Origin: Capniomyces stellatus
Lineage: Eukaryota > Kickxellomycota > Harpellomycetes > Harpellales > Legeriomycetaceae
Assembly: GCA_001661515.1 (NCBI GenBank)
Contig: LUVW01000001.1
Location: 1,855,205 to 1,880,081 of the forward strand
Direction: 5' to 3'
Length of the DNA: 24,877 nucleotides
The notes under the pieces are model-generated. The model worked only from the letters and a program-made list of their open reading frames with translations. It was not told the origin of the DNA and searched no databases. The stretch's first letter is position 1, and the number at the start of each line of letters is the position of its first letter. The translations under genes and the position numbers were made by a program. This document shows positions 10,295 through 19,394 of the stretch, in pieces.

Positions 10295-10954
10295 TCATTC
10301 GACTGCCATTCGTGCGGATTTTTTGATTTTAATATCGTTCTCCCGCTTCAGCTTTAATAACGAGGACCCTCCTGCTGTAATGCCGTTGAATACTTGGCCA
10401 ACAGTCATTCCTGCTGCCGATTCAGCTTCTTTCTGTGTGTAGGCTGGCTCCTTCAACTGTCTAAGTCTTCTTTTATGGTTGTTTCCTTTTTTGTGTTCTT
10501 TAAGTGCTGTCTCGTCAATGTAGTACTTGCTATTAGTAGCACCGAGTTTATTTGTTAGAAAAAAATTAATTTATTGCAATAATTTTTGAGCTTTTTTTTG
10601 GTTTTGATTTTGTGCACCGGATCTCTTCTTTAAACTGTAAGCATTGTTAATAGCAATAGTAACAGTAATCGCTAAACGCACAAGCCAAACAAAGCTCGCC
10701 TTTTATTTTGTTTTTCTCGAACCAAAGCGTTGGTATTTATGTGCATTTATTTGTTCTTACCTGCATTCAATGCAATAAAACTGCCCAAGACCTGGCAGGT
10801 CTGGTTCATCCTCCTGATTCTCAAGCTTTTGTCTGATCTCTGGTTTCAAATCATTTTGAATTTCATCTAGATCCTTTGTTCTTCTCTTTGTTCTGAATTT
10901 CTTGGTAACATCCTTAATTCCCTTGTGTACTCTTGATCTTCTTAGTCTACCCAT
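10295..10954 (-). CDS. C2H2 zinc-finger ribosome-export factor, ZNF593/Bud20 family
   Basis: Bud20/ZNF593 proteins bind pre-60S particles and assist their nuclear export. Exon 1 is 10954-10761, exon 2 10529-10295; the intron has donor GTAAGA and an acceptor after TACTAATAG. The product is 142 residues. The arginine/lysine-rich start [12 protein letters not shown]...[18 protein letters not shown] is the family hallmark, followed by [13 protein letters not shown]. The zinc finger spans the splice junction: C61-x2-C64-x12-H77-x5-H83, then [24 protein letters not shown], matching yeast HKRRVKEL.GVPYTQE...AAG. The C-terminus lacks the long acidic tail of yeast Bud20 and is nearer to human ZNF593 in length. 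With RRP1 and eL33 it makes a third 60S-related gene within 6 kb, although each has its own promoter. Confidence 0.94.
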
Positions 10955-11424
10955 TATGTCCCGGATATATGTCTATTATAAACTTGTATCTTCTCGTTAT
11001 TTTACTTTTTGATTTTAAAACGAAAAGTTAAAGCAGCTTTGGTTTGTTACTTTATTTTTCCCTATGTATTCACTAAAATATTGTAAACCAAAATTGTTTG
11101 TTTTCCAAGTTTGAAAAAAAAACATTATTTCAAAAAGTAAAAAAAAAAATTTTTTTAGTAGCAATTATAATTGATTTGTAAAACCAGTTTGATACTTTTT
11201 ACCATCAATTTAAGCAAATTCAAATTTTGATCGAGCAAGGAATAGTCCATGTAGAATCTGGTAATATTGGATCTTTTTTTTATTTAGTCCAGATTCCTGG
11301 TTAAAGTTTTCCAAAATTTACTTTAACCGAGCATTTAATTTAGTTTTATTATTATTCGATTATTCGAGCAAAGTATAACTGTACTTTTATTATAGTAAAA
11401 CATACTAAAGAATACATGAATTGG
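10955..11424. other. Intergenic between subtilase 3' end and zinc-finger promoter
   Basis: Both neighbours are on the minus strand, so this spacer holds the subtilase terminator and the zinc-finger gene's promoter. It is AT-rich with A and T runs at 11110-11160. No gene is visible. Confidence 0.6.
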
Positions 11425-12690
11425 TTAGTTTGAGTAGTTAAATAATAAAACATTTGGAGAGTCTTGGTCAAGGCCAGATATCACACCCTTGGTTCCATAT
11501 CCAATCAACGTTGCTCTCATCTGCTCGTGGGAAAGGGGGTTCATGTTGAAGCCCAGGAAGTACGCCGCTACTCCTGCAACGTGTGGTGATGCCATGCTAG
11601 TTCCCGACATTTCTGCTGTGTCAGTTGGTGAATTTTTGCTTGTTGACAAAATTTTTCTTCCAGGCGCAAAAATATCTACGCATTTTCCATAGTTTGAAAA
11701 GTACGATTTGCTGTCGTCTATATCAATTGACCCAACAGTAATTGCGTTGCTTGCCGATGCGGGTGAGGCGTTGCAAGCATCCTCATTCGAATTTCCTGCA
11801 GCCACAATAAAATGCACGCCTTGGTTGGCTGACTGGTTGACAGCATCGTTCATTGATTGGCTATATCCTCCACCCAAACTGGCATTTGCAACCGATCGTG
11901 CACCCTTATACCCGTTTCTTTTTGCCTCGTCTGATCTTTGCCTGTGTGCCCTGGCGGTAAAATCAATACCTTTAATGAACCCAGATCCACTTCCACTGCC
12001 GTTTGAGTCAAATATTTTTACTGATACTAGGCTCACTTGTTTGGCGACCCCATATGTTCTACTGCCTATGGTTCCAGCAACGTGTGTGCCGTGGCCCATC
12101 CCATCTCTCCCATCTTCCCCATCAACGTAAACAGCGCCTACACTGGCTCTGCCCTCAAACTCGACGTGATCTATGTTGATTCCACTGTCAATCACATATG
12201 CCGTTACTCCTTGAGCAGTGCTATCCCCATAGATGTAGCTATATGGCGCCCTTCCCAACATATTTCGAGTAGAGATCCTAGCAAGGCCCCACGGTGCATT
12301 TTCTTGGACGGTATCGAGCTTCAAGGCTATGTCCTTTTCAACGTACTTGACTTCAGGCATGCCTCTGATATACTCAAGGAGTTCAGAGTCAAACTCTCCG
12401 GAATATCCTATTATGCTTTCTTCATAAACATATCCCAGCTTGTTAATTGAGCTCCCCGACTTTGCGTTTGCAGACTCGATGTACTCATTTATTGACTCGA
12501 CATGTTTGGTCAGGCTGCTGTTTAGGCTTTCAGGTTGGTCTTTAAGCACAACGATGTATTTGTTTGCAATGACATTGGAACCCTCGGTGAATAGCAATGG
12601 CGCGAGCTCCTGGGCCCTAAAGCTTGTTTGCTTTCCAGCATAAACAAAACCTGCAAATGCCACCAGAATTATGTACTTTTTAGCTCCCAT
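11425..12690 (-). CDS. Secreted subtilisin-like serine protease (S8A, proteinase K type)
   Basis: An extracellular endopeptidase of 421 residues in a single exon. A signal peptide (KKYIILVAFAGFVYAG) is followed by an I9 inhibitor prodomain (about 43-123: NKYIVVLKD ... VKYVEKD) that folds and then inhibits the enzyme. Autocleavage is expected just before NAPWGLARIS (131-140), which matches the mature start of proteinase K. The catalytic set is complete: D168 in AYVIDSGIN, H200 in GHGTHVAGT, oxyanion N300 in AAGN, S365 in GTSMASPHVAG. The substrate-site SLGGG is at 271-275. An unusually basic insert (ARAHRQRSDEAKRNGYKGARSV, in two parts around 246-267) precedes it. There is no C-terminal extension or GPI signal, so the enzyme should be freely secreted. 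Absence of introns contrasts with the intron-rich housekeeping neighbours. Probable uses are nutrition or host-protein digestion. Confidence 0.96.
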   Translation of the reverse strand: MGAKKYIILVAFAGFVYAGKQTSFRAQELAPLLFTEGSNVIANKYIVVLKDQPESLNSSLTKHVESINEYIESANAKSGSSINKLGYVYEESIIGYSGEFDSELLEYIRGMPEVKYVEKDIALKLDTVQENAPWGLARISTRNMLGRAPYSYIYGDSTAQGVTAYVIDSGINIDHVEFEGRASVGAVYVDGEDGRDGMGHGTHVAGTIGSRTYGVAKQVSLVSVKIFDSNGSGSGSGFIKGIDFTARAHRQRSDEAKRNGYKGARSVANASLGGGYSQSMNDAVNQSANQGVHFIVAAGNSNEDACNASPASASNAITVGSIDIDDSKSYFSNYGKCVDIFAPGRKILSTSKNSPTDTAEMSGTSMASPHVAGVAAYFLGFNMNPLSHEQMRATLIGYGTKGVISGLDQDSPNVLLFNYSN

Positions 12691-14893
12691 AACTTAATTT
12701 TTCTTTTTACTTTTATAAAACAAGGTTGTATTCAAACGAAAAATAAATACTGTTAGGAAATTATTCGTGCTTTTCTAGAACGCAAGCCCATTTCAAAAAG
12801 TATTTATACCCTTCCGTCTTTCTGACAAACCAACCTTTTGGGGTATACAATCAACAACAACACCATTTACCTTTCAAGCTTTGTGGGTTTGTCTTAATTT
12901 CCCAGCTATATACTTATAAAGCAATAGCGTCTATCCATGTGTTCAATTATTTCTATACAGGGATAAAAAAGAACATCTATTCAGCAGTAAAAAAAAGAGT
13001 GTCTAAAAAAAAAGTATATCTATTCACCTGATTGTTTTCATTTGTGAATATTCCTAGGGTATATCCATCATTTAGCTATGCACTTTCTTAGTTTAAAGGC
13101 CAGCTAATTGTATCATCAAGTCAACACCAAGTATTTTTTTATTTTATTTTTACTTCCAGTGTATTTATTTTTTGTCTAGCAAGTATTCCTTAAAGCTGCT
13201 AGGCGTTTTGTTGTTTGCTCTATGTTTTTGTTTAAATGCCTCTATGGCTGACTGACTAAATTTTGTTGGGGGTTTTTTTTCTCTTCATTAAGAGATTGAT
13301 AAGGACAATGCACTTTTGACTTTGGATTATTTGTTTTTAAAAATATCGAGACATGGGAACGTTACAGGACTCCTAGCTACGACAACACACCAACCCACAT
13401 ATAATATTTAGTAGCAGTGATAATTACAATGGCAACTGAATAAAGAAAGTAGTAAAAAATAAAATGTGACTGCTTTTGTTCAATGGGAAGAAATTTTATT
13501 TTCACCCTTTAATTAATCGCCATCTCTTCTTATTTTTTTCTGTTTGTGACTTGCGAGATATATATTCTCATTAACAAGCACCTTTTAAGAAACAAAATTT
13601 TTATTGTGCTATCATCATAAAACTATCCAAGGCATATATGTGTCGTCCACTAATGGTTAAATCGTAGCAAACACGCTATCGACCTTCACCATAAAATGTG
13701 ATTGTTTGACAATTGTTTACTAAAACATCCGAAGGCCATAGTAAGTTATTTAGTAGAGCTATAAACCGACAGAAACGTGCCATTAAACTGTTTCTGATAA
13801 ATATGGTGTAAGCTAATAGTAAGTATGGTTTCTTTTCCGGCTCAATCAGCTAGCGGGATAGAACTAATCAACTATAACTAATGTTTTTTTATTGCTGCTC
13901 TGACCACCAGCCATAAATTCAGGTCACCTTGTTGGTAGATGCTCCGGTCTCAGTATTGTTTTTTGATGCCATTTTTTTATTGATGTTTTTTGGTGCTTTA
14001 TTAACTTGAGAAAACAAAACTAATGGGGTTTAATGTAGGGTAGGTTTGGTTTTGAAGTGTAAAGGTACTATGAATTGCTGCAATATATCCCAAGCCACTA
14101 AATAAGGCTCAGTTGATTTCGGGCTGTTGAGGCCCAGAACCTGTTGTTATTAATGTAACATCAATATCCATGACTATATCGATCTATTTAAATATCTATC
14201 ACCTCCGCAATACTCTGGAATAGAACTTTTCTGCTTTTTGCTTTGGAATAGAATATTTGCTTATTGGTAAACGGCAAAAAAACTGGAGGCTTGAAGCCAA
14301 TAGTATTATCAATACTAGTTGAAGCAAGCTGCGTTTTAATCTTCAACTAGAAATTCATCATACATTGCATGCCATCTAATACGTTTGCCCTTTGATATAG
14401 TTACGTAATCTAAAAAAAAACAGCAAGTTTGGAATGGGAACAAATGCAAAAACCAAGACACTTAACAAAAAAATAAAAGATGTTAGGAGGAAAGAAAAAC
14501 ATTTGAGGCGAGTAAAAGTATGTTACTTTTATCGAATCGATTGTTAAAGGCGATTAATTGCTGTATAATATTGCAGTGGTAGGTAGCATAGAGTTTTACG
14601 AAGTTTGGTTTACTTTTTGCATTGGAATAAGGTCAAAGCGGACAAAACACGGTTTTGATACACTTTACACTTTAGTTGAGCTTTGATAAAGTCTTTTTTA
14701 GTTTATCGGAGGTTTTTTTTTTGCTTAGACTAGGCTACAGATAACACAAAAAAACAAATAAAAAGTCAGAGCGGCTATTAAGGACGTTTAAATAGAGACT
14801 AATAGTTGGGAGTTTGATTGTAGCACAAATAAATCTTTAATTTTTCAATAAAAAAAACCGACAATAAAATCAAAGAGTTGAATCAAAAACACA
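12691..14893. other. Divergent 2.2-kb intergenic region
   Basis: It separates the subtilase (-) from the SAMHD1-like gene (+), so it carries both promoters. Most is AT-rich with no long open frame. Two short segments attract attention: a minus-strand exon-like frame 14409-14336 (DYVTISKGKR... ending FLVED) behind a T-run acceptor, and a plus-strand ATG frame 14434-14547 (MGTNAKTKTLNKKIKDVRR...) with a GTATGT donor-like site. They overlap in opposite senses and neither extends convincingly, so I call no gene. Confidence 0.5.
12801..12808 (-). promoter_or_regulatory. Candidate TATA box of the subtilase gene
   Basis: TATAAATA on the minus strand, about 110 bases before the subtilase ATG, within GGGTATAAATAC. 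A second TATAAAAG lies only about 20 bases before the ATG and is probably too close to act as the TATA box. Confidence 0.45.
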
Positions 14894-17577
14894 ATGATAA
14901 ATAGCTACGAGGACTGTAAATACATTAACGATCCGATATATGTAAGTAAAGAAAATAGGCCAGTCTAAGCTATTGCGATATTTAGTACTAACCAGAAATA
15001 TTATAACAATACAACTAAAGGGTCATATCAAGCTTGAAAGATATGTGGTTCAGTTTATCGATACACCGCAATTCCAAAGGCTACGGTACTTGAAACAGTT
15101 GGGTTCCACATATTTTGTATACCCCGGAGGCACCCATAGTAGATTCGAACACTCTATAGGTATGCTGCAAAATGAAATTCCAATTCCAATTCCAATTCCA
15201 ATTCCAATTCCAATTCAAATTCAAATTCAAATTCCAATTCAAATTCAAATTCAAATTCGAATTCCAATTCAAATTCAAATTCAAATTCGAATTCCAATTC
15301 AAATTCAAATTCAAATTCAAATTCGAATTCCAATTCAAATTCAAATTCGAATTCCAATTCAAATTCAAATTCAAATTCAAATCCAAATTCAAATTCCAAT
15401 TCAAATTCAAATTCAAATCCAAATTCAAATTCAAATTCGGAACCAGAAATCAAAATCAAAATGTTGGGTCAATTTGTTTTGTTTGCCACAGTCTGTTAAC
15501 ACTTGCGCATGGAAATATACAATATTGGTGAAAATGTACAATAGGGGTTTGTCATTTGGCGAACAAGGTAGTCATAAAGCTAAAAGAGACGCAGCCAGAG
15601 CTTGGAATCACTGAACGTGATGTGAAATGCGTAACAATAGCAGGGTTGTGTCACGATTTAGGTTAGTTATTTAAATGTTTTTTGTTTCCCCAGTATGGGG
15701 TTCAGTAAAAAAAATATAATCAAAAAAAAGTACTTTGAAGCTTATATGAACGCAATAATAGTGTATAAATGAGGGCAAGGTAGTCAACGGTTGTATTTTT
15801 ATTTATGGTATGGTGCTGTGGAAATGTTAAATATTTGTATTAGGCCATGGTCCATTTAGTCACCTATTTGATGGTGGGTTTTTGAAAAGCGTTGATCCGG
15901 ATAGCAAGTGGTGTCACGAAAACGGGTCAGAGATGATGCTGGACTATATGATCAAAGATAACGCAATAGATATTGACACGAAAGATGTTGGGTTTATCAA
16001 AGACCTGATCCTTGGCGAGCCAAGAGGTACAAGGTATGGATGTTGAGTGTATGGTTGGCGATGATTATATATGTATAGTTACTGTTGTGTATTTTTGGAT
16101 CAGCGAAATATAAATGTTGTAATATTATTTTTATTGTTTTTTTTTGGTTGAAATGTGGATAGGAGGAAGGACGCTTCAAAGATGTTCTTGTTTGATATTG
16201 TGGCAAATAAACGGAATGGGATTGATGTAGACAAATTCGACTATTTGATTAGAGACTGCCATCACGTCGGATTAAAAAGCAGTTACGACAACACAAGGTT
16301 AGTTGGTTTGGTAGATTTATACTCAAGTTTATATTTATAATGTGTTTAAACTATGCCGAGGAGAGAGAGATAGAGAGAGAGAGAGAAAGAGAGAGAGTGA
16401 GAGAGTGAGAGTGAGTGAGAGTAGGCGAGAGTATGTGTATGTGTATGCGGAACGTGGGTTATTAAATGGCCAGGGTATGGGATTTTAATTTAGGTTAATA
16501 GCCAACTCCAGGGTTATCGGGCAAGAAATTTGTTTTGACCAAAAGGAACTGTTTAATATTTTTGAGCTGTTCCACACAAGATACAGTTTACATAAAAGAA
16601 TTTATTCGCACAAGACTGGTAAGATTATTTTTTTCCGTTGATAAAAGATCAGGCAACAAGTTGTAATTTTGGTTTTTTTAAACTTGAATTGACTGAATGA
16701 ATGTTTTGGCAGGTAAAGCGGTCGAATTGATGATAATCGAAGCTATGGTCAAGGCGGACAAGGTTTTGGGGATATCAGAGTCAGCCAAAAGCCCAGAAAA
16801 GTTTTTGTTTTTGACAGATGAGATTCTGAGAGAAATAGAAAAGTCGAGCAGCAATGTAAGAAGGATTAGTCGGCTCTTGATATAGTCTGCCAGCTATTTC
16901 AATGGCAAAAAAAGATTTTAAATTGGCATTTGGTGGGCGAAACCATAGCTAGATATTGATCAATCATGCTATAATTGCCACTGAGTAGGAGCTGGAGGAG
17001 TCTAGAAGTATAATTAGGCGGATCCGAGTAAGGGATTTGTACAGATTGGTAGATGAGATTTTGCTCACCCCAGAAGAAGTTGTTGCGTTTGGAAAGGTAA
17101 TTTCTTAATCTTATACATGGAATATATGCGTTTAAAAAAGCATCGACCTGATTGATTCGCCTTGTGTTTGTAACCGTTTAGGATTGGGTAAGCCCAGAGT
17201 TAATTGCTGAACAGGCAGATTTAGGGTCTGGGCTTGACAAAAGCGAAATTCATATAAGCTGGACAAAGCTGAACTTTGGAATGGGGAACAAAAACCCAAT
17301 CGAGAACATCCGTTTTTATAACAAATTTGATATAACCACCTCATTTTTTGTTCCAATTCAACACAGAACCCTGTGTTTTCCTGCAAAATTCGAGGAAATC
17401 GTCTTGCGTGTATTTGTAAAGTCTTCCGATAAAGTCCCGCTTTACCAGTCTGCGTTCAGAAAGCTGTGCCTAATCCACAAAAACAAGGTTTCTAGCCTAG
17501 GAATCGCCACTCGCGAGTTTGCTTTAAGTCCTGGAAACTGTAACAAGTACGATGTAAATACCTTTTTAGCAGAGTAA
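14894..17577 (+). CDS. SAMHD1-like HD-domain dNTP triphosphohydrolase
   Basis: Predicted to hydrolyse dNTPs to deoxynucleosides and triphosphate, limiting the dNTP pool. Nine exons: 14894-14941, 15021-15159, 15545-15661, 15844-16033, 16163-16297, 16494-16618, 16713-16855, 16989-17096, 17182-17577; phases agree, 466 residues. The alignment with human SAMHD1 runs almost end to end: [127 protein letters not shown] and the C-terminal [17 protein letters not shown]-site residues are intact: R57, H60, H99, D100, H126 (human H233) and D188 (human D311). The N-terminal SAM domain of the human protein is absent; the product starts directly at the HD core, as in many protist and fungal relatives. Intron 2 (385 nt) is filled by a hexamer satellite and intron 5 by a GA repeat. 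Confidence 0.95.
15175..15438. repeat. 44-unit AAATTC-type satellite in SAMHD1-like intron 2
   Basis: Exactly 264 bases, 44 six-base units without an indel. The first base of NAATTC varies: one A, six C, then A A A C, followed by a higher-order pattern of A-run, G, C (run lengths 3, 3, 4, 2), then mostly A units with two AAATCC variants. GAATTC is always followed by CAATTC. No unit creates a stop codon in any of six frames, so long artificial frames (IQIQ, KFKF, NLNL, FEFE) cross it. It occupies most of the 385-nt intron. Confidence 0.97.
16358..16446. repeat. GA-rich microsatellite in SAMHD1-like intron 5
   Basis: An imperfect GA tract with interspersed GTGA and GTAG, ending in GTATGTGTATGTGTATG. 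It lies in the intron 16298-16493 between exons 5 and 6. Confidence 0.9.
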
Positions 17578-18726
17578 AAAAAATATTTCTTTACCTTTCT
17601 CTTTGTTTTCCTCTAGTTTTAGTTATCCATGAATAGTTTTTTTTTCCCGGCTTTTCAACAAATCTACTCATTGGCCTTGATGTGTTTATTTTTAGGGTAT
17701 GGAAAATTTAATATAACTGGTGTGGTTTTGGATTTCTACTTTTATTACAACGCTTGAACTTATTTACCGACTATTGCTGCTTGTCACTTTTCTATTGTGT
17801 ATGTGCGTGTTGCAAGTCTTTATCTTTGCCTTTACCCATTAAACCAAATTCCTAGTTATCAATTTCGAATTACTGAAATCGTATCAAATGGAATATTGAT
17901 GGGGGAGAGAGATGAAAAAGAGTCAATTGATTATTATCAGTATCATTGTTTTCGATGTTGATGTTGATGTTATTGTTAATGTGTAGCCTAAGCTTTTTGT
18001 AGTCGCAACTTTACTTGATTTGGAATATATAGTACAATTCTTACAGATTATTTGGTAGTGGCAGATGTTTGGTACAAATTATGTGCGATTATACTGTATA
18101 GAATTTATAAATAACCTTGATTGTATTTTTTTAGAGTTAGTCGACTTTGTGACTTATTTTGTGACTTGCAATAATGACAATGACAATGATAATTGCAATA
18201 GTGTTATTAACCAACAATAAATTTAAATAATCTGTACTGAGCCTCTTCTTTAGTTATTGTTGTTATTGTTGTTATTGCTGTTATCATTGTTATTATGAAC
18301 GTCAATATTTTTAATTTGAGTTATCCAGAATGGTGTTCGTTCACCAAAGTTGAGCATTTCTAATCTTTTTACACCTTTTTTTTTCATGTACCATTACCAT
18401 TTTTTAAACTTTGTTCTTTGGTTTTTGCTACATTCCTTATTTCATTTATTTTTAATTCTTTGGTACAACAACCCTACCTACTTGGCCTAGTAAAATCAAG
18501 AGTCAAAAAAAATACATGCCAACTACTTGGTTTATTCCAAAGACGGAGCTTTTAGACAGGGAATGGTTATTTGCGGTCAAAAAATAATTGCGCTTATCCA
18601 AAGTATGGAGTAATGTATATTGTACTCAAATGTATTATCACAACAATGACTAAAATTGGTGTTAGCTAGTCTGAGTTGAATAGAGTGAATGGAGGGAGAG
18701 GGGTGGTGTATTCTCTTGAAATCGTT
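17578..18726. other. Intergenic after SAMHD1-like gene
   Basis: AT-rich, with no open frame of interest on either strand. It contains a GATGTT triplet tract near 17955-17975 and a TTGTTA repeat at 18253-18296. The SAMHD1-like transcript probably ends within the first 150 bases. Confidence 0.6.
18253..18296. repeat. TTGTTA-type simple repeat
   Basis: GTTATT and GTT units repeated about seven times with single-base changes (GTTATTGCTG, TTATCATTG). Non-coding simple sequence. Confidence 0.8.
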
Positions 18727-19261
18727 TTAAAGAGTCAAATAAGATCTTGTGTCTAATCTAATTAGTTGGGATTCGAAAATAACATCCGGCTTTGATAAAA
18801 AAACATTGCCATTATAATGAAAAGCATTGTGATATTCAACATTCAGCCAAAATGCAAGCAGTGGTTAGTATGCAATATTCGTGTAAAGATATACCAATGG
18901 CGTTAATGACAGAGTGCATATTAGAGAACTTGGCTTGTACTTGCCAAAGTCACTTTTCACTACAAATCCACCAGCATTTTCAAACAGTATTGGTACATAA
19001 ATCTTTAAAATCACAAACCAATCTCTTGGGTTCTATTAAATCTATTCCTTGTTTTTGGTTTTAATTAGCATGCCGATATCATTACTTTGCTTTAACACCT
19101 TATACATTCTGTATTGCTTTAAAGTAATAAGTCTCAATCCACTGCTTAATTTCTACTGATACTACATTTAACTATACTAGACAATATTTAAGTACAAGCA
19201 AAAGCAAAAGCAAAATTGTTTTATTTAGCCCTTTAAATACCCTTGAATCAAACAAGTTCAT
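18727..19261 (-). CDS. Tentative three-exon small gene, unknown 73-aa product
   Basis: I do not recognise it. On the minus strand an ATG at 19261 gives MNLFDSR to 19241; a 208-nt intron ends TTTAATAG; exon 2 is 19032-18895 (NPRDWFVILKIYVP...SLTPL). The next intron starts GTATAT, contains a perfect TACTAAC branch site, and ends TATCAAAG. Exon 3 is 18789-18727 (PDVIFESQLIRL...YLTL, stop). All three join in phase 0. The frame also opens upstream of the ATG to an acceptor-like site at 19315, so a further 5' exon is possible. It would be divergent from HAP5, 133 bases away. A competing plus-strand frame at 18792-19064 exists. Support rests only on splice signals and continuity, which chance can mimic in this AT-rich DNA. 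Confidence 0.22.
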
Positions 19262-19394
19262 GTTATACACCCTTTCAAACGTTCCTGTTTGAGTTTCATC
19301 TTCATTTATATCACCTATGCCAAATCAGCTAATCAAAAGTTGATATTAGTAATATAAAGCAGTAGTATTTCCAACAGGACCAAGGAATTAGTAA

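Noticed and set aside
11708..12450. Plus-strand frames opposite the subtilase
   Set aside because: Antisense shadows of a fully supported protease gene.
15081..15614. Several long open frames with IQIQ, KFKF, NLNL or FEFE tracts
   Set aside because: They are translations of the stop-free hexamer satellite in different frames; the surrounding exons show that the array is intronic.
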